Of a stretch of DNA of 64,000 bases, positions 49,609 through 58,122 are shown piece by piece. Numbering within the stretch: the stretch's first letter is position 1; each line of letters opens with the position of its first letter. Location of the stretch: contig CP121314.1 of NCBI GenBank assembly GCA_043557195.1, forward strand, positions 3,844,001-3,908,000, written 5' to 3'. A model generated the notes under the pieces. The model worked only from the letters and a program-made list of their open reading frames with translations, was not told the origin of the DNA and ran no database searches. The DNA is from Jejuia sp043557195. GTDB lineage: Bacteria; Bacteroidota; Bacteroidia; Flavobacteriales; Flavobacteriaceae. Both the position numbers and the translations under genes were made by a program.

Positions 49609-51381
49609 TTATAAGGATATATTAATGGTTTTCTTTTCACTCTTTTTAGCCTCAACATCGTAGTATTTTTTGATTACGCTGCCTTCACCAACTTCAATGG
49701 TGTAAACTCCAGGGTACATCACTTTTGGTTGGTACGTTGAACCTTTTATTCTTAGGGATGAAATAACCTCTTTAGTATAGTTATTTCTTATTGTAACTAC
49801 TTGATTTGGTTTTGATATTTTTAACGATGGTAATTCATAACCATTTTTAATATTATAATTATCAGTTTGAGAGAATGAAACGGGCCAACCGTCATACTGC
49901 TTGCTATTGGAATTGGTAATATCCACATTTCTTTTCCAGCACTCAAAAATGATATTACGATTTGGCTTATTGAATTTAATTATGCCATAACCAGCGGCCC
50001 TACCATCTAATAAATCGGTTCTGGGTTTGTTGTCTTTATGTGTTGGGTTTGCCACGGCATGTACAGTCATTTTATTATGGAAAGCGTCTTTATATTCACC
50101 GGTGTAATTTGGCGCATTTGGTTTTCTGTTTTTTCCAGGTTCGTCCGGATTCCACCAGCGCATCCAGAAGTTTGCGGCCGCTGGAACAGCGAAAGAATAC
50201 CCAGCATTATTCCAATCTTCAATACCATGTTGTACTACAGAGCCCAAATGTTGGTCACCTGCAATCATACATGAAAAACTTTTTCTTATCACACTTAAGG
50301 CTTTGTTTCTTCCAGCTTGTGGCCACCCGTTAGAATCTACACTATAATTCATTTTCTTATCGATAGTAGGGGTGTGGGTTGCTAAATTTGTGAATATGGT
50401 TTGCGATAAAACTGCTTTTATCTCAGCGTCTTGCCAATTTGTAGTCCAATCTTCTAAAAATTTGAGTTGACGCTCGCCTAGTAATGTAGCTTCTTCAACA
50501 TCCATATTTCGAGTATCTTTATAGCTCGCTTTTTCTAAAACACGTTTTGGTCCCGATTTGAATTTCCGGTCTTCAATAATTGCAAAACTAATACCTCCCC
50601 AAGTAAAATCTGTGTAATACACCCCAATATCCTGTTGAATAGGAGTAGGGTCGTAGGGATCAGGTAAATGACTGGTTTGGGCTCTTTCGACTTCTTTTAT
50701 GTAAGAAACGGGCATATAATAACCGCCGAAATTACCATCTCTGTTTTTTGATTTTCTACCCCAATCTCCCCAAATATTACCTTGGCCAACATCATGGTCG
50801 TCTGGTATACAAATGGTAGGTGTGTTTTTAATAATGTCACCAAAAACTTCCCCAAAAAGAAGCCAGTTTCCTAGATGGTCACTATGGTCATACACCTGAT
50901 CACCTGCAAAAAATAGAACATCAGGGTTCAGTTTTTTTAAATTATCTGTGATATCTTTGGCGCCGGCTCCTCCATGTTTTTGATAGGTGGACCAGCATGA
51001 AAAAGCGGCCATCACAATCTCGTCTTTTTTCATTGGATTTTTACGAATAACACCTTGATAATCTGAATTTTTATTGTAAATAATACGATACGCTTTTTCC
51101 TGAGTGTCATCCCAATCTTCTATTCTGAAATGCGCGGTATACCCTGGATAAACAATCTCAGATTCCTGAACGATTTCCCATTCAGTTCCGTTTTTAATTT
51201 GAAGCACAGCCCTAAACGGATTATAGTCTTTTACGGGATACAATTGAGCGGTAAGTTTCAACGTATTTTCATGAACAGTATACAGTGCGAAGCATACACC
51301 GTTTTTGTTTGGTTCTTTTTTTTGTGCATTACCAAATTGTACGATAAATACAATTAGGATTATTTTGATAAAATATTTCAT
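49609..51381 (-). CDS. PhoD-like alkaline phosphatase/phosphodiesterase family protein
   Basis: The 590-residue secreted metallophosphatase has a signal peptide (MKYFIKIILIVFIVQFGNAQ), an N-terminal beta domain, then the metal-binding motifs FFAGDQVYDHSD near residue 155, PDDHDVGQGNIWGDW near 193 and IAGDQHLGS near 373. PhoD-type proteins recur in marine Bacteroidetes glycan loci next to sulfatases and may remove phosphate or act on another ester; the substrate is unknown. It lies between a GH16 gene (6 bp) and a sulfatase gene (22 bp). Confidence 0.85.
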   Translation of the reverse strand: MKYFIKIILIVFIVQFGNAQKKEPNKNGVCFALYTVHENTLKLTAQLYPVKDYNPFRAVLQIKNGTEWEIVQESEIVYPGYTAHFRIEDWDDTQEKAYRIIYNKNSDYQGVIRKNPMKKDEIVMAAFSCWSTYQKHGGAGAKDITDNLKKLNPDVLFFAGDQVYDHSDHLGNWLLFGEVFGDIIKNTPTICIPDDHDVGQGNIWGDWGRKSKNRDGNFGGYYMPVSYIKEVERAQTSHLPDPYDPTPIQQDIGVYYTDFTWGGISFAIIEDRKFKSGPKRVLEKASYKDTRNMDVEEATLLGERQLKFLEDWTTNWQDAEIKAVLSQTIFTNLATHTPTIDKKMNYSVDSNGWPQAGRNKALSVIRKSFSCMIAGDQHLGSVVQHGIEDWNNAGYSFAVPAAANFWMRWWNPDEPGKNRKPNAPNYTGEYKDAFHNKMTVHAVANPTHKDNKPRTDLLDGRAAGYGIIKFNKPNRNIIFECWKRNVDITNSNSKQYDGWPVSFSQTDNYNIKNGYELPSLKISKPNQVVTIRNNYTKEVISSLRIKGSTYQPKVMYPGVYTIEVGEGSVIKKYYDVEAKKSEKKTINISL

Positions 51382-51403
51382 AATTTTTTTGGTTATTGAT
51401 GAA

Positions 51404-53239
51404 CTATAATTTTAACTTGAAATCATGAGCTCCAGCGGCAAAATTGCTTCTAAAAATTTTTGTTCCGGTTCCCCTTCTTTCCCAGTTAATCTCAACCCGG
51501 TTATCACCAAGAACAATATTTAAGAGTTTGTCTTTCATTTTCTTAGCAATTTTTTTATAGTTTTTATCAAAAGCTACATTATTTATTTCAGCAGGATCTT
51601 TTTTAGTATCGTAAAGTGCTGGATCAAGGTCTTCCCAAGATGCAGAAAGTGCCCAAAGCATATCTTCTCCTTCCTTCCGTGTTGGTCTGGTTTGTAATGA
51701 AAGTACGTAATCCTTGGTTCTGATATAAGCCCTTGGGCCAATAACAGCATGTGTTTCACCAATAATATAATCTCTTACTGGAGCTTCATTTGAAACAACT
51801 TTTGCCATATCGAGTCCATCTAAGTACTCATATTTTTCAGCGTTTATATCTTCGCCTGCGGCAGCTAATGCTGTTGGAGCAATATCAACAAACTCTGTAA
51901 ATTTTTTAACCACCTTACCTGCAGGGAATTTAGTTTTATCAGAAGACACTACGATAATGGGGTTATGACTATCCCATTCCCAAGGCGTAAATTTTGATGT
52001 AGCTCCGTGCTCATTGAGTTTCCATCCGTGGTCTCCACAAACGTAAATTATCATCCAAGGTTGGTTGTGTTTTTCACTGTAAGCTTTAAAATCTTCAACG
52101 GCTTTACCCACTAATCTATCTCCATAGGCACAAAAGGCATAATAGTCTTGAATCATTTTTTGCAAATCGCTTTTGGACATATGATCAGTATACTTATTAT
52201 TAACTAGTTTTTTCATTTGTTTAGAAATACCCGCCATTTCCTGAGATGTAACGGAAGGGATTTTATAGGTGTGCTTTTGAAAACGCTCACGGTAATCGGC
52301 TGGAGGTAAAACAGGTGTATGTGGAAAATCAAAACCTATATGCGCAAACACTGGTTTAGAAGGGTCAACACCTTGAAACTTTAATTTGCCAGCATTGAAC
52401 TCTTTCTTTTCATGCACTAAATATTCATTTAAGAAGTGTGCATAGTAGCCATCTCTCGTTTTTCCTGCAGGTTGCGGGCTCACACCAGAAATAATCATGC
52501 CTTTAGATATAGACTCTTTTGTCCCTTTTTTATAATGTCTTATTAGGTCGTACTTCTTCGTGATTTCTTCTGCTACAGTATGATATTCTTTACGTTGCGC
52601 TATTAATTCGTCACACACGTATTCAAAATTTCCTTCTGGAGTAACAAATAATTCAACTCTGTTTACTGGAGTATCAAGTGGCCTTCCGTCTATTTCTTTA
52701 ATACTTCCATAGGTATAATCCGTTAGCCCCTCAAAACCTAACCTTCTAAAATCAATATCTGTTTGATACACTTTGTGATTTTTAGTCTTTCCATTTTCAT
52801 CTAACCCCTTTAATCTATACCCTAATTTTCCGATATGAAATGTCTGATAACCAAGCGTAGCCAACTGTTCTGGCAATGAAGGTTTCATATGTTCAGCCTT
52901 GTTATTATGCCATTCAAATTCATAAACACCTGATCTAAATGGATAGCGTCCTTGGTGCATCACCGCTCGAGATGGGGCACATCCTGTAGCTTGACAATAT
53001 GTGTTGATAAATGTAGTGCCTTGTTCTGCAAGTTTATCTACTTCTGGCGACTCAATATAACCCAACTTGCTCATTTCTTGCCCATCGATAATCTTGTTAA
53101 AGGATTTTACCGAGTCGTATCTTTGGTCGTCAGTGACGATGAAAAGGATGTTGGGTTGCTGTTCTTGTGCTATTAAAGCGAATTCACTAAAGGTGATTAA
53201 AATAACGATTAAGAGGCTAAAGGTTTTACTTAATTTCAT
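51404..53239 (-). CDS. Type I sulfatase (arylsulfatase A family)
   Basis: The 611-residue secreted formylglycine-dependent sulfatase has a signal peptide ending near residue 25, then the metal site PNILFIVTDDQRYD (29-42) and the formylglycine motif Cys87-Ala-Pro-Ser-Arg91 in TGCAPSRAVMHQGR. YVCGDHGWKLNEHGATSKFT near residue 400 completes the active site. Maturation needs an anaerobic or FGE-type enzyme not in the window. Its neighbours imply removal of sulfate from an algal glycan. Confidence 0.92.
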   Translation of the reverse strand: MKLSKTFSLLIVILITFSEFALIAQEQQPNILFIVTDDQRYDSVKSFNKIIDGQEMSKLGYIESPEVDKLAEQGTTFINTYCQATGCAPSRAVMHQGRYPFRSGVYEFEWHNNKAEHMKPSLPEQLATLGYQTFHIGKLGYRLKGLDENGKTKNHKVYQTDIDFRRLGFEGLTDYTYGSIKEIDGRPLDTPVNRVELFVTPEGNFEYVCDELIAQRKEYHTVAEEITKKYDLIRHYKKGTKESISKGMIISGVSPQPAGKTRDGYYAHFLNEYLVHEKKEFNAGKLKFQGVDPSKPVFAHIGFDFPHTPVLPPADYRERFQKHTYKIPSVTSQEMAGISKQMKKLVNNKYTDHMSKSDLQKMIQDYYAFCAYGDRLVGKAVEDFKAYSEKHNQPWMIIYVCGDHGWKLNEHGATSKFTPWEWDSHNPIIVVSSDKTKFPAGKVVKKFTEFVDIAPTALAAAGEDINAEKYEYLDGLDMAKVVSNEAPVRDYIIGETHAVIGPRAYIRTKDYVLSLQTRPTRKEGEDMLWALSASWEDLDPALYDTKKDPAEINNVAFDKNYKKIAKKMKDKLLNIVLGDNRVEINWERRGTGTKIFRSNFAAGAHDFKLKL

Positions 53240-53264
53240 GTTATGTCAATATTTAGTTTAGTAT

Positions 53265-54866
53265 TTAATGTACTGATTTTAAATCTTCTATTTTTCCGTG
53301 ACCACCAATTGGAGCGTCATGCTCGGTAGAATGGTTGTCAAATTTGGGAATAATCATTTTTAATTTATCTCTTTCTTCTCTATGCGCTTCTGATACTTTA
53401 GTCCAATCTTTAATTTTTGGAAAACTGATTAAATCATCAGGATAATTACTCACATCGTACCAAACATTATTTCCATCTTTCATCACTAAATCCCCACGAA
53501 TAATAGTTTTTTCTTTGTGATAGCCATATAGCCAATCTCTGTGGTTTTCCTTATTTGTAGTTAAAAATGGCATAAGGCTTTCTCCATTGATTTCATAAGA
53601 ATCGGGAATTTTAACACCACTCAAATCGGCGATTGTTGGTATTAAATCAGATATATTAGCTAAAACATTTTGTGCTCCTTTTTTTGTCAGATTCATACCG
53701 GGAGCATATATAATCATAGGCACATGTGTGCCTTTTTGCGAAATAGGGCTAGATTTTCCGTAACCACTAGTGCCATTATCTGCACAAAAAATAAAAATGG
53801 TGTTATTTTCAATCCCTACCTCTTTAAACTTATTTAAATATTGCCATACCTGATAATCTAAATAATTAACATGATGATGAATTCCAGACTCTGTAATAGT
53901 GCTGTAAGTATTGTATACTCCATTATCTCCTGTTACTTTTGGTGTTGTTCGTGTATACTTTTTACCATCCCAACTTATTTTTGGAGTCCCAGGCCATTTG
54001 TTTCCAGAAAGCGGATGTAAAAAATCCCAAGCGTCGTGCCCTAAATGGCTGGTATGATAAATAAAGAAAGGCTTATTTTCTTTAACCTTTCTTTCCATAA
54101 AATCGAAAGTAAACTCCAGTTCAACATCTGGACCAAACGTAGTTAATCCAAATCGTTTTTTTGACTCATTCGAATTAGGCCACCATTCTAATTTCTTTGA
54201 AGACTCTGGATGATTCATCAATTGTACATGAGGTTTCCAATACCAACCAGATTGCACATAGCTTTTTTTATGAATTGGTGCATTGGTGTCCGCATTGAAT
54301 ATCACTTTTTTGCCATCTACTTTTCTTGTTTCTAATCTAAAATTCGTAGTGTGAATGGGTTGATTATAAGAACCTTCTCCTGGGGTAAAACAACCTTCAT
54401 CAAATGGGAAGCCATCAATGTTCATTTGTGTTTTGCCAGCCCAAAATGTTTCATAACCCCCTGCCTTTGCAACATGTGCAATGGTGTGAGGTGAACTGTC
54501 ATACAAATTCCAAGAACCTTTACCGTTTGGCGCTTTCCCTTTATCTTTATTGTGCCACCATTTATGTAAATGTGCGTATCTACCAGTCATCATCATAGCT
54601 CTACTGGGGCCACAAACGGTTGCTGCCCAAGCCGTTTTAATGTAACAGCCTTCATTCCCTAATTTGTCCAATATTGGGGTTTCAGCTTGGTATTGTATGT
54701 TAGATGAGTCACCGCCTTTTGGTGGGCTCCAAACTGTGGAGCCATAAATAGGTAACTCTCTTGCACTAATATCATCTGCAAAAAGGAGAACAATATTTGG
54801 CTTCTCTTGGGAAAACAAACTAAGATTGGCAATGGCGATCAATACGGTTAAGAGGGTTCTAAGCAT
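53265..54866 (-). CDS. Type I sulfatase (arylsulfatase A family), second copy
   Basis: The 533-residue secreted sulfatase has a signal peptide ending near residue 20, the metal-binding PNIVLLFADDISARE (23-37) and the formylglycine motif Cys85-Gly-Pro-Ser-Arg89 in TVCGPSRAMMMTGR. FCADNGTSGYGKSSPISQKGTHVPMIIYAPG is near residue 360. It is clearly different in sequence from the adjacent sulfatase, so the two should remove different sulfate esters from the same polymer. It is spaced 25 bp from the next gene. Confidence 0.92.
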   Translation of the reverse strand: MLRTLLTVLIAIANLSLFSQEKPNIVLLFADDISARELPIYGSTVWSPPKGGDSSNIQYQAETPILDKLGNEGCYIKTAWAATVCGPSRAMMMTGRYAHLHKWWHNKDKGKAPNGKGSWNLYDSSPHTIAHVAKAGGYETFWAGKTQMNIDGFPFDEGCFTPGEGSYNQPIHTTNFRLETRKVDGKKVIFNADTNAPIHKKSYVQSGWYWKPHVQLMNHPESSKKLEWWPNSNESKKRFGLTTFGPDVELEFTFDFMERKVKENKPFFIYHTSHLGHDAWDFLHPLSGNKWPGTPKISWDGKKYTRTTPKVTGDNGVYNTYSTITESGIHHHVNYLDYQVWQYLNKFKEVGIENNTIFIFCADNGTSGYGKSSPISQKGTHVPMIIYAPGMNLTKKGAQNVLANISDLIPTIADLSGVKIPDSYEINGESLMPFLTTNKENHRDWLYGYHKEKTIIRGDLVMKDGNNVWYDVSNYPDDLISFPKIKDWTKVSEAHREERDKLKMIIPKFDNHSTEHDAPIGGHGKIEDLKSVH

Positions 54867-54909
54867 TACTGATAATTGATTTTGTTTGTATTATAAATTT
54901 AAGATTTGG

Positions 54910-55725
54910 TTACTTTACTAATTTATAAGTGCGCACCCAGTCTACATAAAATGTGTTTTTGGAGTCATCCAGCAAGTCTTCTTTCTTGGCAAATCCGTCC
55001 CATTTATTAGTCCATAACCCAAAATAAATATGTAATTCAAGTGTGAATTTTCTTGGTGATAATGATGAGCCTACATACTCGCCGTCTAAATAAAAATGAC
55101 ATTTTCTATCATCTTCCCAATACAGTCCGTAAGTATGATAAGTTTCGTCGGTACGCTTTCCTTGCTTTTTATTTCTTTTGGATAACAATTGAGTTGTGGC
55201 AAATTTTGGATTGGTTTTATTCTCTCCATTTACTGCATGATGAATATTAGATTGCATAATAAAAGGTTTGTCTTCTGTACCATGACCAACACTTGGATTG
55301 CTAGGGTTGGCATTGTTTTCACAGATATCTATTTCATTTCGATTCTTTGCATTGCCATTGTTTAACCAATAGGTGTGGTAGGCAGAGATACCCGAAACTT
55401 TCATGCTACATTCGGTATACATGGGGTAGCCTATTTGCTGTTTAGACATGATGCGCCCTGTTTTCATCCACCTGATGGAATCTGGGTGTTGTTCCGCCTT
55501 TATTTGAAGCTTTCCATCCTTAACTGACACTTGGCTTTTCTTCATAATATTTGGTGGTTCGTAATTCCAAAGGGAATATTCCCATTTTTCAGTGTTGAAT
55601 TTATCAAACTCATCACTGAGGGCTTCCACTTTTTGCCAGTTCATGTTTTTAAGTGATTTTGGTTGAGCTATTAAAACTGTTGTTGAGATAATTAGTATAA
55701 GTGCAAATGTTAAAAGTGATTTCAT
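54910..55725 (-). CDS. Secreted GH16 family glycoside hydrolase
   Basis: The 271-residue protein has a signal peptide (ends near residue 20) and a single GH16 domain. The catalytic motif is E-I-D-I-C-E at residues 131-136 (nucleophile Glu131, acid/base Glu136), with the substrate-facing strands ISAYHTYWLNNGNAKNRN before it and YHTYGLYWEDDRKCHFYLDGE near 208. No C-terminal sorting or binding domain is present. It differs strongly from the GH16 at 48367-49602, so it likely cuts a different linkage or partner structure. Confidence 0.88.
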   Translation of the reverse strand: MKSLLTFALILIISTTVLIAQPKSLKNMNWQKVEALSDEFDKFNTEKWEYSLWNYEPPNIMKKSQVSVKDGKLQIKAEQHPDSIRWMKTGRIMSKQQIGYPMYTECSMKVSGISAYHTYWLNNGNAKNRNEIDICENNANPSNPSVGHGTEDKPFIMQSNIHHAVNGENKTNPKFATTQLLSKRNKKQGKRTDETYHTYGLYWEDDRKCHFYLDGEYVGSSLSPRKFTLELHIYFGLWTNKWDGFAKKEDLLDDSKNTFYVDWVRTYKLVK

Positions 55726-55744
55726 CGTAATAGCAGAGTTTTAG

Positions 55745-58114
55745 TTAGTTTATATTTGATTCTGAAAAGAAAACTTGTCTTCCATTTTGAAGTATAAAAT
55801 CCTCTCCAACCAATTCAATTTGCCCTTTCAAGCGAATATCAGTACATGAAGCACCAATCTTAAATTCATAAGTGCCAGCTTCAATAATCCATTTTCTGTT
55901 TTTGTATTGCACCAATTGCTCAGGTGACACTATAAAGGTAATAGTTTTGGTTTCTCCAGCTTTTAAATCCACACGTTGGAAACCTTTCAATAGGATGGAT
56001 TTCATAGTTGAATTCTTAGCTTTTGGCGACACGTATAGCTGTAATATTTCTATTCCATCAACTTTCCCAGAATTTTTCACTTTACATGAAATCTCAAACT
56101 GCTCATCAGTAATTTTTACTTTTGAATCCATTTTGAAATCACTGTAGCCATAGGACGTATATGACAAACCGTACCCAAAAGGGTAGAGGGGTTCATTTTC
56201 TGAAGTGTATCCGTTTTGATAATTTACTTCTTCCTTTTTCTGTGTTTTCGGGTAGGTTACACACAATTTTCCAGAAGGGTTTACTTTTCCAGTAAGGACA
56301 TCGGCAATAGCATTACCGCCTTCTTCTCCTGGAAACCAAGCATATACAATCGCGGCGCAACGAGGGGCCAATTTGGTAATTTCTTGCTGTCTACCTCCAA
56401 ATACTACTAAAACAACAGGCTTTCCCGTAGCTAGTAGTTGTTCAACAAAAGCTTCTTGGTCTCCAGGTAATCCAATCCCATTGCGGGTCCTGCCTTCGCC
56501 GTTAAGTGAAATATTTTCGCCCATAGCGGCAATAATAACATCACTTTCCCCAGCAATATTGATAGCGTTTTTTAAATTAGGCTGGGGTAAATCCTGAACC
56601 GTTAATAGTTTAAGCTTTTCCAAACGGCTATCTCCAAATCCATCGGCGTTTATTTTTGCTTCCAAAGGAGCGCTCCAATCACAACCACGTTCATGATTTA
56701 GGTTGACTGATTTTCTTAAGTTTTTTTCCAAACCTTCTTTCAGAGTTACCAATTTTGGGTTCAAAGGATCATAGGCTTCACTTTTCCAAAAGGCACGCAT
56801 CGCTTGATAGGTGTAATCTCCCAGTAAACCTTGAGTTGTGGCTGCATTAGGGCCTACCAAGGCTACTTTTTTTATTTTTCTACCTAAAGGTAAAATACCA
56901 TCATTCTTCAATAGTACAATGGATTGACAAGCGGCTTCGTAAGCCAACTGCCTAAACTCAGGTGGGTCAAAATCTAAATCACCACCTTTCCCAATAGTAG
57001 TGTTGTTGTCTAGGAGGCCTAGTTTTACTTTCATTGTTAAGGACCGCTTCACTGCAGTATTGATGTCTCTTTCTGTTACCAATCCATTTTCAATGGCTTC
57101 AGTTATATGGGGAAACGCTTTTGGTGAAGAAAATTCAAGGTCAATGCCCGCATTAATCGCCATAGCCCCAGCTGTCATTGCGTCTGGCGCTTGTTTATAT
57201 TTTTTATGTACTTGGGTAATCGCGCCGTAATCACTAACAACCAAGCCATCAAAGCCAATTTCCCTTCGCAACATTCTATCTATCATGCTTGGGTTTACGG
57301 TAATAGGCAAGGAGCGATAGGTGCCATAGGATGGCATGACGCTTTTGGCACCTGCTATCTTAATGCAGGCTTCAAAAGGCATTAAATACTCTTCATATAA
57401 GGTTTTTTCGTCGTTATTTTTTGTGCCGTAACCCGCAAAATGTTTCACGGTAGTAGCAATTCCAGTTTTAAAATCATCACCTTGTAAACCATTTATAAAG
57501 GCTACACCCATTCGAGATGTTAAATAAGCATCCTCTCCATAACTTTCCTGATGGCGGTTCCAATGTGCTGTTCTGCTTAAATCCAACATTGGAGAGAGTG
57601 CAAAAGTAGCACCTGCTGAACGCATATTTTGGGCTGTGGATTTTGCATTTCTAGTAACCAATTCAGGATTCCAAGTACAACCTATACCTATTTGTTGGGG
57701 AAAGGTAGTAGCGCCTTGTGTAGCAAAACCTGTAATCGCTTCTTCATGAAAAATTGCTGGAATCTTTAAGCGGGTTTCTGTCATTAAATAATCTTGTACT
57801 TCGCGTACCAAATCTCTTAATGCTTCAGGACTTAGAGCCTGACCTGTAGAAAACTGACAAAAATGACCAATACCATGAGGTAAAACAGTTTTTAATTTTT
57901 CTTTAGAAATTTTGCCATCTGTCATAACTTCACGTAAGCGAATCCCCGTAATTTGCGCAATCTTTTCATCCATTGTCATGAGCGACACAATAGAATCTAC
58001 TTTTACTTCAATTTCAGGGGTTGAAAACGGTTTGTTGTTACTCTCTTGGGCAATAGAGACAAGGTGTCCAAAAAGAACAAAATATAATATGGATAAAACT
58101 TTACTCATTTTCAA
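55745..58114 (-). CDS. GH3 family glycoside hydrolase
   Basis: The 789-residue secreted retaining exo-glycosidase has a signal peptide ending near residue 22, a TIM-barrel domain with the nucleophile Asp in GLVVSDYGAITQVHKKYK near residue 295, an alpha/beta sandwich (VIIAAMGENISLNGEGR) and a C-terminal FN3-like domain (QLYVSPKAKNSTMKS, LKAGETKTITFIVS). Beta-glucosidase or beta-xylosidase activity is usual; the true sugar is undecided. The gene follows the other GH3 gene by 8 bp. Confidence 0.93.
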   Translation of the reverse strand: MKMSKVLSILYFVLFGHLVSIAQESNNKPFSTPEIEVKVDSIVSLMTMDEKIAQITGIRLREVMTDGKISKEKLKTVLPHGIGHFCQFSTGQALSPEALRDLVREVQDYLMTETRLKIPAIFHEEAITGFATQGATTFPQQIGIGCTWNPELVTRNAKSTAQNMRSAGATFALSPMLDLSRTAHWNRHQESYGEDAYLTSRMGVAFINGLQGDDFKTGIATTVKHFAGYGTKNNDEKTLYEEYLMPFEACIKIAGAKSVMPSYGTYRSLPITVNPSMIDRMLRREIGFDGLVVSDYGAITQVHKKYKQAPDAMTAGAMAINAGIDLEFSSPKAFPHITEAIENGLVTERDINTAVKRSLTMKVKLGLLDNNTTIGKGGDLDFDPPEFRQLAYEAACQSIVLLKNDGILPLGRKIKKVALVGPNAATTQGLLGDYTYQAMRAFWKSEAYDPLNPKLVTLKEGLEKNLRKSVNLNHERGCDWSAPLEAKINADGFGDSRLEKLKLLTVQDLPQPNLKNAINIAGESDVIIAAMGENISLNGEGRTRNGIGLPGDQEAFVEQLLATGKPVVLVVFGGRQQEITKLAPRCAAIVYAWFPGEEGGNAIADVLTGKVNPSGKLCVTYPKTQKKEEVNYQNGYTSENEPLYPFGYGLSYTSYGYSDFKMDSKVKITDEQFEISCKVKNSGKVDGIEILQLYVSPKAKNSTMKSILLKGFQRVDLKAGETKTITFIVSPEQLVQYKNRKWIIEAGTYEFKIGASCTDIRLKGQIELVGEDFILQNGRQVFFSESNIN

Positions 58115-58122
58115 ATACTGAA